From NCBI GenBank assembly GCA_016293845.1, contig JAEDDH010000002.1, forward strand, positions 124,001 to 188,000: DNA of 64,000 nt. Direction: 5' to 3'. The position numbers and the translations under genes were made by a program. This DNA comes from Bacteroidales bacterium. GTDB lineage: Bacteria; Bacteroidota; Bacteroidia; Bacteroidales; UBA3824. Shown piece by piece: positions 51,945 through 60,831 of the stretch (its first letter is position 1; each line of letters begins with the position of its first letter). Below the pieces are notes generated by a model that worked only from the letters and a program-made list of their open reading frames with translations, did not search any database and was not told where the DNA came from.

Positions 51945-52811
51945 ATGAATATTTTAGTAACAGGTTCTAACGGACAGTTGGGCAACGAAATGCGCGTTGC
52001 CTCTGCCAATCTCCAAAAACACACCTTTATATTTACTGATGTTGCCGAACTTGATATTACAAACCAAGCTGCTGTAAATCAGTTTTTTCAACAAAATAAA
52101 ATAGATTTCGTGGTTAACTGCGCCGCTTATACCGATGTCAACCGCGCAGAATCCGATTTAGAAAAGGCAGAACTTATCAACGCCACCGCGCCTATAATTT
52201 TGGCAGACTGCTGCAAAGAATTTGGAGCTAAGTTTATACACGTTTCTACCGATTATGTTTTTGACGGAACGGCTCATTTGCCTTACAAAGAAACCGACAA
52301 AGAAAATCCCGTATCTGCTTACGGCACAACCAAATATCACGGCGAACAAAATATAGTGGCTTCGGGTTGCGATTATGTTATTATCCGCACCTGTTGGCTC
52401 TACTCGTCGTTTGGCAAAAACTTTGTAAAAACTATGGCAAACCTCGGTGCCACCAACAACGAACTTGGAGTAGTTTTCGACCAAGTGGGCACACCCACCT
52501 ACGCCGCCGACCTTGCTAATGCCATTGCCACCATCATTACCAAAACAGCACAAGACCCCGCCGCTTTTGTAAATGGTATTTACCATTTTTCTGACGAAGG
52601 AGTTTGCTCGTGGTACGATTTCACCGTTGCCATTATGGGGTTATACAATCTCAATTGTTGCATCAAACCTCTCCACACCGACGAATATCCCACACCAGCC
52701 AACCGTCCGGCTTACAGCGTGTTAGATAAAACAAAAATCAAAACCACATTTGGAATCACTATTCCACATTGGTACGAGAGTTTAAAAGAGTGCGTGAAGA
52801 AATTGAAGTAG
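51945..52811 (+). CDS. rfbD: dTDP-4-dehydrorhamnose reductase
   Basis: Last enzyme of dTDP-L-rhamnose synthesis, used for surface polysaccharides. NILVTGSNGQLGNEM is the NADPH-binding loop. DFVVNCAAYTDVNRAES, HVSTDYVFDGTAHLPYKE, AYGTTKYHGEQ (catalytic YxxxK) and RTCWLYSSFGKNFV are all diagnostic. At 288 residues it is complete. A TTG codon at 51939 could also start translation, but ATG at 51945 gives the usual N-terminus. rfbA, rfbB and rfbC are not in the window. Confidence 0.93.
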   Translation: MNILVTGSNGQLGNEMRVASANLQKHTFIFTDVAELDITNQAAVNQFFQQNKIDFVVNCAAYTDVNRAESDLEKAELINATAPIILADCCKEFGAKFIHVSTDYVFDGTAHLPYKETDKENPVSAYGTTKYHGEQNIVASGCDYVIIRTCWLYSSFGKNFVKTMANLGATNNELGVVFDQVGTPTYAADLANAIATIITKTAQDPAAFVNGIYHFSDEGVCSWYDFTVAIMGLYNLNCCIKPLHTDEYPTPANRPAYSVLDKTKIKTTFGITIPHWYESLKECVKKLK

Positions 52812-52996
52812 TTATTCTGTACCGTCTACCATTTTAAATCCGCGTTGAAGTCCAAAAACTCCTTCGCCCGTAACTTCTCCTAATTTATTTGTGTTAATCT
52901 CCTTTCTTGGTTGTAAAGCTCGTCAGCCTCTTGGCTTTGCGCCACAACAATCAGAGGAAACAGCATTAACGCTATTGTAAGTATCTTTTTCAGAAT
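52812..52996 (-). pseudogene. Broken small exported-protein gene
   Basis: On the minus strand a signal-peptide-like sequence reads KKILTIALMLFPLIVVAQS, continuing EADELYNQERRLTQIN to a stop. A second frame continues NKLGEVTGEGVFGLQRGFKM and VDGTE to a stop at 52812. The two halves join with a one-base shift near 52890. No ATG precedes the signal peptide; the only in-frame candidate is ATT at 52996 just after a stop. The likely reading is a decayed short secreted-protein gene. Confidence 0.5.
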
Positions 52997-53002
52997 GAAT
53001 TA

Positions 53003-54298
53003 TTAGTGAATTTTCTTTTTCAGCACATTCCATACGCCACACGACAATACGCCTTGCAGCCACGATACAGCCACGTAGCCCCACGCTAACCCTTCGATAG
53101 TATTTACCATATAAAAGGCTCCAACCAAACCGCCAAATGCCACACCTAATATAATAGTGTTGAACGGAAAAACCGATATGGCATCCACAGGGTTGCGGTA
53201 AAGCAGGTAAAGCGCCTGAGGAAGTATTGCAAGTATCATAATCTGCGTAATGTGTTCGGCTGCAAGATATTCGTCGGTAAAAAGCAGTTTAATCATAAAG
53301 CCCGTTAAAAAATAGAACACCGCCATCAACGCTAATGCGCTCAGCACATATATTATGGTAAAAATGTTAACCTTGCGCACGGCGTCGTTGATTTTGCCGT
53401 TGGCGAGGCATTTAGAAACGTAGGGGAGGAGCACATATCCAAGAAACGAATAAAATGCAGTGCCAAGAGTGATAATTGTAATGCCCACCGAATAATACGA
53501 AACCGACTTGTAATCGAAATTTTGGCTGATAAACACCAGCGGAAACGCCTGAAAAGCAAACAAGAAAAAATCGCCCCAAAGTCTTGGCAGAGCGTATTTT
53601 GCCACAGTTTTGTACCCAGCTTTTACATCTGATTTTGATACCTTTTCTTTGCATCCCAAACCTCCGCGAATAGTTTCGCCAAGAGCAAAAAAAATGGTAA
53701 TGGCAGCTGTGATAATAGTCCACAAGAAAAATATATTGAACGGATTGATACCGGGAATTATCAGTGCTGAAACGGGTAAGAGTAACTGTATCAATACATT
53801 AGAAAAAGAAAACCGTTTAAAATCGTTTTTGCCACGAAAATATACATACACAATGGTGGAGGCGGTGAGCACAGCAGAGTATGCAAATGCAATAATATAT
53901 AATGCAATGTCGTCGCGTCCCGTTACCAAGGGATAAAGTTTTGATTTAAAGCTAATTGCCACAACGCATACAACAACAGTGGCGGTGATAACAAACAAAA
54001 TAGCCGCCCTAACAAACGCCTTGGCACGAGCGAGGTTGTTTTGCCCAATGTAGATGGCAAGGTAGCGGGGGAGAGCAATTCCAGTGCCAGCGAGCATAAC
54101 AAACGAAATCACTGTTACACTGCGTTTTATAAGGTTATATTCGCCAAAAGTATCCACATCAAGCCTAACGCTCAGCACCTTGTTGAGCGCAAACGCCGCC
54201 AAAAGTACCAGCACCTGACCTACAAAAGTCCAAATTACATCGCCAGCCATTTTGGAGCGGAGCTGTTTTTTTACCGTTAAAAGAATTTCCTTGACCAT
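53003..54298 (-). CDS. Polysaccharide flippase (Wzx/MATE-like)
   Basis: A 431-residue integral membrane protein with about 12 helices. The N-terminal MAGDVIWTFVGQVLVLLAAF and LDVDTFGEYNLIKRSVTVIS, and AGTGIALPRYLAIYIGQNN, match the polysaccharide-synthesis flippase family, which moves lipid-linked sugar units across the inner membrane. Charged loops are basic on the cytoplasmic side. It is near rfbD but on the other strand, so a polysaccharide role is likely but the substrate is unknown. Confidence 0.85.
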   Translation of the reverse strand: MVKEILLTVKKQLRSKMAGDVIWTFVGQVLVLLAAFALNKVLSVRLDVDTFGEYNLIKRSVTVISFVMLAGTGIALPRYLAIYIGQNNLARAKAFVRAAILFVITATVVVCVVAISFKSKLYPLVTGRDDIALYIIAFAYSAVLTASTIVYVYFRGKNDFKRFSFSNVLIQLLLPVSALIIPGINPFNIFFLWTIITAAITIFFALGETIRGGLGCKEKVSKSDVKAGYKTVAKYALPRLWGDFFLFAFQAFPLVFISQNFDYKSVSYYSVGITIITLGTAFYSFLGYVLLPYVSKCLANGKINDAVRKVNIFTIIYVLSALALMAVFYFLTGFMIKLLFTDEYLAAEHITQIMILAILPQALYLLYRNPVDAISVFPFNTIILGVAFGGLVGAFYMVNTIEGLAWGYVAVSWLQGVLSCGVWNVLKKKIH

Positions 54299-54377
54299 AT
54301 CGGGTGCGAAAATACGTAATATTGTTTCAAATAATCAAGTTTTTCCAGAAACTCTGCAAAAAAATTAATATTTTGTC

Positions 54378-54385
54378 TATTTTTG
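54378..54385 (+). promoter_or_regulatory. Promoter -7 element (TATTTTTG) for the phosphatase array
   Basis: TATTTTTG ~42 bases upstream of the GTG at 54427, matching TAnnTTTG. It would serve at least the first two overlapping phosphatase genes. Confidence 0.45.
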
Positions 54386-54426
54386 TCAAAATTTTGTAAT
54401 TAGTTAGGCATTGTATTCTTAAGCTT

Positions 54427-56676
54427 GTGCGTATTTTGAAATACATATTGGTAGTATTGTTAATAACTGCATCTCTGGGAGTTTCGGCTCAGAATGGAGG
54501 CAAGAAAAACACTTTGCTTGATAGTTTGGAAAATTTGCTACCGTCGGCGCAAGGTGATTCAGCCAAAATAGCAGTGTACAATTCTATTTACAATTATTTT
54601 GGCGATTTAGACGTTTCGATTCGTTATGCAGAAGAGTTTATGGAAAAAGCTATTAGGCTGAATGATACTGCTTTAATGATTAATTGCCAACTATCATCGG
54701 CATACGCTTATTTAAATAACAACAGATTTAAAGATGCTGAAAAACACTTAATTGCAGTAGTCGATTTGGCAAATCAATCCAACAATAAACAGGCATTGGC
54801 AAAGGCATATTATCTCTACTCGTTGTATTGCGAAGATGCCGACAATATTGCGGGCATGGTAGATTATGGCAACAAATCGCTCGAAATATATCGTCAACTG
54901 CGTGACACTGTGCATATTTTGGATATTTATATGATGTATGCCCAGTCGTGCGGCACTATGAATATGTTTAAAACCGCTTACGAATATCTTGTAATGTCTA
55001 TTTTGCTGAGCAACGTTTCGCAACATAGCACATATACAGCCGATGCCTTGGTGTTTTATGCCGCCACTATGTTGCGACAATTCGACAACGTTTATTATTC
55101 GCCCGAAGTGCGTATTGGCAAATTTAAAAAGATTATAAGTTATTGTAGCGCAGCCACTCGCGTGTACGATTCGGCAAAACGTAATACATATTTTGACCGA
55201 CAAATTTTGTATCTTTCTCAAGTTACAAAAGCACAGGCTTTTCTCAAATCTGCTGAAATCTTAAATTCAAAACCTTTGGCAGATAGTTGTGCCGTTTATC
55301 TTATTAGAAACAAGAAAATTGATATTGATAATCAGACATTATTTTATCAAGGTGCATTGGTAGAGGGCGGATGGCTTATGTTTAATGGGCAATACCGCAA
55401 AGCTGTGGATGTGCTTTTGAAAGTGGAGCAAACCGAAGTTTTGCACACTACACATTTGCGCAAGCAGGCTTGTTCGTTGTTGTCGCAATGTTATTCTAAA
55501 CTTGGCAATTTGCCTAAAACATTAGAGTTTATCAACAAAGCCGGCTTTTACGCAAAACTTGCCAATCGCGAAGCTGCAAGTAAACAATATGCCGATTTTA
55601 AAACTAAGATGATTTCGCAAAAACAAATGGAATTAATCGAAACCAGCAAACGCAAAGATACAATTAAAAATCAAGGTGAAATTAAGCGTCAAAATTATAT
55701 CACCACATTCCTTGTGTTGATAGCTTTGTTGGTTTTGGTGTTTGCTACGTTGATTCTTAATACATTAAACAAGCGTCGCCGTACCAACTTGCAATTACGT
55801 CAAAAAAACGACGAAATCACCAAACTCAACGGCAACATTATCAGTCAGAAAAAAGAGATTGCAAAACGACGCGATACCATTACTATGCAGTTTGATATGG
55901 TGGAAAATTTTAACGAAACCATTACGTCAAACATCAAGTATGCAGGCAAAATTCAACGTGCCGCCATTCCATCCGACAGCGATGTAAAACGCTTATTTAA
56001 TGATAGTTTTGTGCTTTTCCGACCAAAAGATATTGTTAGTGGCGACTTTTACACCATCACCCAAAAAGGAGTTTTTAAAATATTTGTGGTGGCTGATTGC
56101 ACAGGTCACGGTGTTCCGGGAGGATTGCTTTCGATGCTTGGTATTTCGGCTCTGAATGATATTTTGCGTAATTTGCCCGACGATGATAGTTTTTCGCCTG
56201 CCAAGGTGCTCGACCGTATGCGCGATTTTATTATAAACGTGTTTGAAGGTAAAAGCGGTTTGGATATTTACGACGGCATGGATATGACAATCTGCGCTCT
56301 CGACACACGCGACAATACATTGCATTTTGCAGCTGGAAACCAAAGCGTGTTTATCTATCATGATGGAAAGCTCACCCGTTTAAAAGGCGACAAAATGCCT
56401 GTGGGACGATATGTTAAGAATTTTGCACATTTTACCGATCAGATATTCAACCTTAATCATGGCGATATGGTGTATATGTTTTCTGACGGTATCCAAGATT
56501 TGCTCGGTGGTCCTTTGGATAAAAAATTGCTTATCAGAGGATTTGAAGCAATATTGGCTAAAATTGTAACTCAGACAGGACTTAGACAAAGAATAGAAAT
56601 TGATACAGCAATAGACCTTTGGCGTGGTGATATGCCGCAAATCGACGACATCACCGTTGCCGGATTTAGAATTTGA
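54427..56676 (+). CDS. TPR sensor with SpoIIE/PP2C-type phosphatase domain (first of four)
   Basis: A 749-residue signalling protein starting at GTG. Signal peptide ~1-21. A periplasmic helical TPR-like sensor spans ~30-400, one membrane helix ~424-446 (YITTFLVLIALLVLVFATLI), a coiled coil ~450-495, and a cytoplasmic SpoIIE-type phosphatase ~500-749. Catalytic acids are all present: SGDFY (Asp540), VVADCTGHGVPGG (Asp557), MFSDGIQD and QIDDITVAGFRI. Such enzymes dephosphorylate STAS-type antagonists. Its stop overlaps the next gene by four bases. Confidence 0.88.
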   Translation: MRILKYILVVLLITASLGVSAQNGGKKNTLLDSLENLLPSAQGDSAKIAVYNSIYNYFGDLDVSIRYAEEFMEKAIRLNDTALMINCQLSSAYAYLNNNRFKDAEKHLIAVVDLANQSNNKQALAKAYYLYSLYCEDADNIAGMVDYGNKSLEIYRQLRDTVHILDIYMMYAQSCGTMNMFKTAYEYLVMSILLSNVSQHSTYTADALVFYAATMLRQFDNVYYSPEVRIGKFKKIISYCSAATRVYDSAKRNTYFDRQILYLSQVTKAQAFLKSAEILNSKPLADSCAVYLIRNKKIDIDNQTLFYQGALVEGGWLMFNGQYRKAVDVLLKVEQTEVLHTTHLRKQACSLLSQCYSKLGNLPKTLEFINKAGFYAKLANREAASKQYADFKTKMISQKQMELIETSKRKDTIKNQGEIKRQNYITTFLVLIALLVLVFATLILNTLNKRRRTNLQLRQKNDEITKLNGNIISQKKEIAKRRDTITMQFDMVENFNETITSNIKYAGKIQRAAIPSDSDVKRLFNDSFVLFRPKDIVSGDFYTITQKGVFKIFVVADCTGHGVPGGLLSMLGISALNDILRNLPDDDSFSPAKVLDRMRDFIINVFEGKSGLDIYDGMDMTICALDTRDNTLHFAAGNQSVFIYHDGKLTRLKGDKMPVGRYVKNFAHFTDQIFNLNHGDMVYMFSDGIQDLLGGPLDKKLLIRGFEAILAKIVTQTGLRQRIEIDTAIDLWRGDMPQIDDITVAGFRI

Positions 56677-58757
56677 TTATGAGATATTTAATAACCATAT
56701 TGATATTGTTGATGTGCGCTGCTGGTGTGGATGCTCAAACCGGTGCGGGCAAAATCAATTTCGATGCCAATTATCAAGCTGCCTACCGCGATTATTACAG
56801 TGGTAATTTTGAAAGTGCTTACCGCCGCGCACAAATTATGATCGAAGAGGCAAATCGCACAGGCGACCAACGGTATCTGGCTGCTGCATACACATTTGCA
56901 TCACTTTATAGCGATCATACCGGGCACGTTGACGAATCGCTCGAAAACCTTTATAAAGCCCTCAATATTTACAAAGAATTGGGCGATACGGTGCGCATTG
57001 CATCTACATACCGCTACATTGGTGACGCTCTCGGCGAGCTTAGAATGTATCAAAATGCTACCGATTTGTTTTACCGTTCGATTAAAATTGCTGGCGATTG
57101 TAACAACTTTTACGAAGAATCGCGAGGATATAACTCTCTGTGTAAATACACTTTGCGCGATTTAGAAACTGAATCTGATTCTACGTTTATCAGCAAAAAA
57201 CTAAAAAACATTATCCAAAAGATGGAGTTTTTTAGCAATGCAATTCTTAGTGATTCTATTGATTATTTGCACCGTCAAAATATCATCAATTGTTTTATGA
57301 ATCTTGCTTCGGCTTATATTCTTAAATCTCGAATCGAAAACAACACCGTATATGCCGATAGTGCTCAAAAATATGTTGAGCGCATACGTAAAACTATGGG
57401 TTTTCAGGGTATGACGCTTATGCGGTCGTATATTCTCGAAGCTGGTGTAATGATTGTAAAAAACAACGATCGTGATGCTTTGTTTAGAATGAAAGAGATT
57501 GAAAAACTTACTGCCACACTACCTCTTACTAATTCTGACCTTGGCGATTTGTACAACAACCTTAGCATGGCGTCGCAAAAACTTGGCAACCTTTCTGATG
57601 CTATTTTTTACAAACAAAAATCAATTGAGTATCAAAGCCATACTGTAAACGAATACAATGTTTTGACAGGATTTGAATTTCAGGCAAAACTCATGTCGGA
57701 CAACGAAATTAGTATCCTCCAACTCGAAAAAGAACTTGTAGAATATGCCAACAATCAACGCCTACTCAATGTTAGGTTGATATCATTTTGGGTGTTTATA
57801 GTTTTGCTTGTGCTTTTGGGTGCTTTACCTGTTTTATATTTGTTTTTGCGTCACAACAAAACTCTCACCCGCAAACTCAATATTCTCTACGGCAAACTCG
57901 AAAAACACAACCGCAAACTGCTTGAACAGCAAAACGAATTGGCTGCTCAAAATGAAATGATTCAGCAACAACGCGACAATGTAGACCGTATCAACAAAGA
58001 AATAATGTCGAGCATCACCTACGCACAACGCATTCAAACAGCTGCTTATTCGCGCGATGAGGATATCCCGTCTGTTTTCCCAAGCTCGTTTCTCTTGATA
58101 CGTTCCGATTCGCTTGTGTCGGGGAGTTTCCACCTTACCTATCAATATGCAGGAGTAAAGTTGCTTGCTGCGGCTACATGTTCGCGCAATGGAGTGCCGG
58201 GCAGCTTTTTTGCCATGCTTGGTGTGGCTACACTTAAAGAGGTGCTTGTGCATTATCATCCCGAGGGCATGTTTTCGCCTGCCGACATTCTTACAAATAC
58301 CGAGTTTAATCTTAATCAGACTCTAAGCAATATTAAGGGAACTGAATTAAAGGAAAATATTGATATTTCGATAGTTGCATTTGATACCGACAACAAAAAA
58401 TTGATTTTTTCTACTGCAAATCAGTCGATATACCTATTTGATGGCATTAATTTGAAGGGTTATTTTGGTAGTAAATTGAGTCTCGGCTACTCTATCAATA
58501 ATGTTTACAACGATCAAGTACTAAATATCGCTAATGGCACTATGATATACATTATTAATAATGGCATTTATCAACAAGTAGGAGTCAACGACGAATTGTT
58601 TAACGACCAGCAAATTAGCGTAATGATTAAAATAATAGGAAACTTACCTTGTGCTCAACAGCAAAACGCCATCAATGAGTTTATCAACGAATGGCTCGGC
58701 GACAATAATCAAGTTGGCGATATTGCTATTATTGGTGTCAGAAATACCTTTTGGTAA
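56673..58757 (+). CDS. TPR sensor with catalytically degenerate SpoIIE-like domain (pseudophosphatase)
   Basis: A 694-residue paralogue of the previous protein with the same layout: signal peptide ~1-20, TPR-like sensor ~30-340, membrane helix ~368-390, coiled coil ~395-440, SpoIIE-like domain ~440-694. Every metal-binding acid I can align is changed: SGDFY to SGSFH (Ser483), ADCTGHG to ATCSRNG (Thr500), SDGIQD to NNGIYQ, and IDD to VGD. The fold signatures (GVPGSFFAMLGVATLKEVL, IAIIGVRN) remain and the frame is fully open, so it appears maintained as a non-catalytic protein. Binding or regulation of the neighbouring active phosphatases is a reasonable guess. Confidence 0.85.
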   Translation: MIMRYLITILILLMCAAGVDAQTGAGKINFDANYQAAYRDYYSGNFESAYRRAQIMIEEANRTGDQRYLAAAYTFASLYSDHTGHVDESLENLYKALNIYKELGDTVRIASTYRYIGDALGELRMYQNATDLFYRSIKIAGDCNNFYEESRGYNSLCKYTLRDLETESDSTFISKKLKNIIQKMEFFSNAILSDSIDYLHRQNIINCFMNLASAYILKSRIENNTVYADSAQKYVERIRKTMGFQGMTLMRSYILEAGVMIVKNNDRDALFRMKEIEKLTATLPLTNSDLGDLYNNLSMASQKLGNLSDAIFYKQKSIEYQSHTVNEYNVLTGFEFQAKLMSDNEISILQLEKELVEYANNQRLLNVRLISFWVFIVLLVLLGALPVLYLFLRHNKTLTRKLNILYGKLEKHNRKLLEQQNELAAQNEMIQQQRDNVDRINKEIMSSITYAQRIQTAAYSRDEDIPSVFPSSFLLIRSDSLVSGSFHLTYQYAGVKLLAAATCSRNGVPGSFFAMLGVATLKEVLVHYHPEGMFSPADILTNTEFNLNQTLSNIKGTELKENIDISIVAFDTDNKKLIFSTANQSIYLFDGINLKGYFGSKLSLGYSINNVYNDQVLNIANGTMIYIINNGIYQQVGVNDELFNDQQISVMIKIIGNLPCAQQQNAINEFINEWLGDNNQVGDIAIIGVRNTFW

Positions 58758-58808
58758 GATTTTTGCTTATAATTAAACAAAAAATATAGTATATAACACA
58801 TTATTTAT

Positions 58809-59810
58809 ATGACTTTAACTATACTAACTATACCGTTTTTTGTCATAATAGCTTTGATTGCTATTGTGGCAATTGTATTATTGATATTATTGTTAAATGG
58901 CAAAAAATACAAAGAAGAATGTATAGTTTTGCAAACAGAGGTTTCAAAACAAGAACAGCAACTTACTGAATATCAAAATATTTATTCGCAAAAACAAGAA
59001 CAACACTCCAAAATAGCTCAAGAATACGAGTCTGCTTCCAACGACCTTAAAGCAAGTATCCATTATGCCGAACGTATTCAACGTGCAGTAATTCCTCACG
59101 AAGAAGAGTTTAAAGCATTGTTTCCTGATTGCTTTATCTATTTTAGACCTCGCGACATTGTTAGTGGAGATTTTTATACTTGTGCATCGTCGCCATATTT
59201 CAGAATAGCTGTTGTGGCAGATTGTACTGGGCACGGCGTTCCGGGAGGATTCCTTTCGATGCTTGGAATGTCGGCTCTCAAAGACCTTTTGTCTACGCAA
59301 AAGATTACCAAAGATTTTAATCCGGGTGAAATACTCAACTCGCTAAGAACCTTTATTTTAACTTCGCTTGCCGAAGCCTCTGAAACCGATGAGGCAACAG
59401 TGAGCGATGGTATGGATATTTCGCTTTGTGCTTTTAGCGACGATTTTTCGCAGATACGCTACGCCACTGCCAACCACACTATTTATCTATGTCGCAATGG
59501 CGAAATCAAAAAACTCAAGGGCAATCGTATGCCTATTGGCCGCCATCCAAAACAAGACAATCCGTTTGATACCTTTACTGTCGACCTTCAAAAAGGCGAT
59601 ATTGTTTACCTTTGTAGTGATGGCATTCAAGACCAATTTGGAAGTCCTGCCGACATTAAATTTACCACCAAACGACTTACTGCAATGCTTTTAGAGCATA
59701 GTAAAAAAGATACTCAAACCCAACTTGCCTATATATCTAAAATTGTAAACGATTGGCAAGAAGGACGAGATCAATTTGACGACCAAACATTAATAGGAAT
59801 TAGAATTTGA
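58809..59810 (+). CDS. Membrane-anchored SpoIIE/PP2C-type phosphatase (third of four)
   Basis: A 333-residue protein with an N-terminal membrane helix (~8-30) and a coiled coil (~35-80) but no periplasmic sensor. The phosphatase keeps all acids: SGDFY (Asp121), VVADCTGHGVPGG (Asp138), CSDGIQDQFG and QFDDQTLIGIRI. It is separated from the second gene by 51 bases and from the fourth by 4. Likely substrate is a phosphorylated STAS protein such as that at 36504, by analogy only. Confidence 0.88.
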   Translation: MTLTILTIPFFVIIALIAIVAIVLLILLLNGKKYKEECIVLQTEVSKQEQQLTEYQNIYSQKQEQHSKIAQEYESASNDLKASIHYAERIQRAVIPHEEEFKALFPDCFIYFRPRDIVSGDFYTCASSPYFRIAVVADCTGHGVPGGFLSMLGMSALKDLLSTQKITKDFNPGEILNSLRTFILTSLAEASETDEATVSDGMDISLCAFSDDFSQIRYATANHTIYLCRNGEIKKLKGNRMPIGRHPKQDNPFDTFTVDLQKGDIVYLCSDGIQDQFGSPADIKFTTKRLTAMLLEHSKKDTQTQLAYISKIVNDWQEGRDQFDDQTLIGIRI

Positions 59811-59814
59811 CATT

Positions 59815-60726
59815 ATGAATATATTCGAATACCGCAAACAAGCCATCAAGTTGAAAGCCACTCGCGATGCTAATGCCAAGCGCATTGCCGAGTTGCAAAA
59901 TCAACTTGCAGCCGCCGACGTTACCATTAAAACAGAATCAGAACGTTGTGCCAAAGCCACTCACGAAAACACTTCGAGCATTCGTTACGCAAAACGCATA
60001 CAAAGCGCGGCTTTTTCGCAAAAAGAAATTAGCGGTATTTTCTCCGATTATTTTTTATTTACAAAACCTCACACTATCGTATCGGGCGATTTTTACAAAG
60101 CTACCGAAATAGAGCATTACAAAATTTTTGCTCTTGCCGACTGCTCGGGTCATGGCGTTCCCGGAGGTCTCCTCACAATGCTTGGACTTTCGGCATTGAA
60201 AGAATCGCTTGCAAAACATTTTTACGACGATAATATCGACCTTGCCGCTATTCTCGACGAAATGCGCGAATTTGTAAAATCGTCGCTCCGTAGCGACAAC
60301 GACAATCCCGATAATATCAGCGATGGCATGAACCTAACCCTCTGTGCTTTTGAGATTAAGGGTGGGGGAGTATGGTTTGCAGGAGCCAACCAAAATGTCT
60401 ATCTCTTTTCTGAAGGCAAACTTACCACTTATACTGGCGATCGTATGCCTATAGGATGGTCGTTTAAAGGTGATAGTCCTTTTTCGGAAACTTATATTCC
60501 TGTAAAAAAAGGCGATATGCTGTATCTCACCACCGATAGTTTGCAAAATCAGTTTGGAGGACCAGACAATTCAAAATTTTCAACCAAACGCCTTGTTTCG
60601 ATGTTTGAGCAAATTGGTTCAATGTCTATAGCCGACCAAAAAGATACCGTGGCAGATATTGTAAACAAATGGGTAGAAGGTGCGGTTCAAATTGATGACT
60701 TAACTGTGGCAGGTGTAAGGGTTTAA
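59815..60726 (+). CDS. Soluble SpoIIE/PP2C-type phosphatase (fourth of four)
   Basis: A 303-residue cytoplasmic paralogue: short coiled coil (~10-45) then the phosphatase domain. SGDFY (Asp92), LADCSGHGVPGG (Asp109) and QIDDLTVAGVRV are kept. The third motif reads LTTDSLQNQFGG in place of SDGIQDQFG, so the metal-binding Asp stays but the following Gly is Ser and a later Asp is Asn. It is probably active but altered. It starts 4 bases after the third gene, and a remnant of another homologue lies just past its stop. Confidence 0.86.
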   Translation: MNIFEYRKQAIKLKATRDANAKRIAELQNQLAAADVTIKTESERCAKATHENTSSIRYAKRIQSAAFSQKEISGIFSDYFLFTKPHTIVSGDFYKATEIEHYKIFALADCSGHGVPGGLLTMLGLSALKESLAKHFYDDNIDLAAILDEMREFVKSSLRSDNDNPDNISDGMNLTLCAFEIKGGGVWFAGANQNVYLFSEGKLTTYTGDRMPIGWSFKGDSPFSETYIPVKKGDMLYLTTDSLQNQFGGPDNSKFSTKRLVSMFEQIGSMSIADQKDTVADIVNKWVEGAVQIDDLTVAGVRV

Positions 60727-60729
60727 TTG

Positions 60730-60831
60730 CTACAAAATCCTGATTCCAGCCAATGTTATATCGTCTACTTGAATGGTATTGTACATCCAATCGCGAATAA
60801 TGGTTTCAAAAGTCTCTTTTATTTCATCTGT
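60730..60831 (-). pseudogene. C-terminal remnant of a fifth SpoIIE-like phosphatase gene
   Basis: On the minus strand the frame immediately following the DUF4112 stop codon reads TDEIKETFETIIRDWMYNTI then QVDDITLAGIRIL and ends at TAG (60732-60730). IRDWM..IQVDDITLAGIRI is the C-terminal signature of the four phosphatases to its left (compare QIDDITVAGFRI). Nothing else of the domain is found upstream on that strand; the DUF4112 gene occupies the position instead. Confidence 0.6.
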
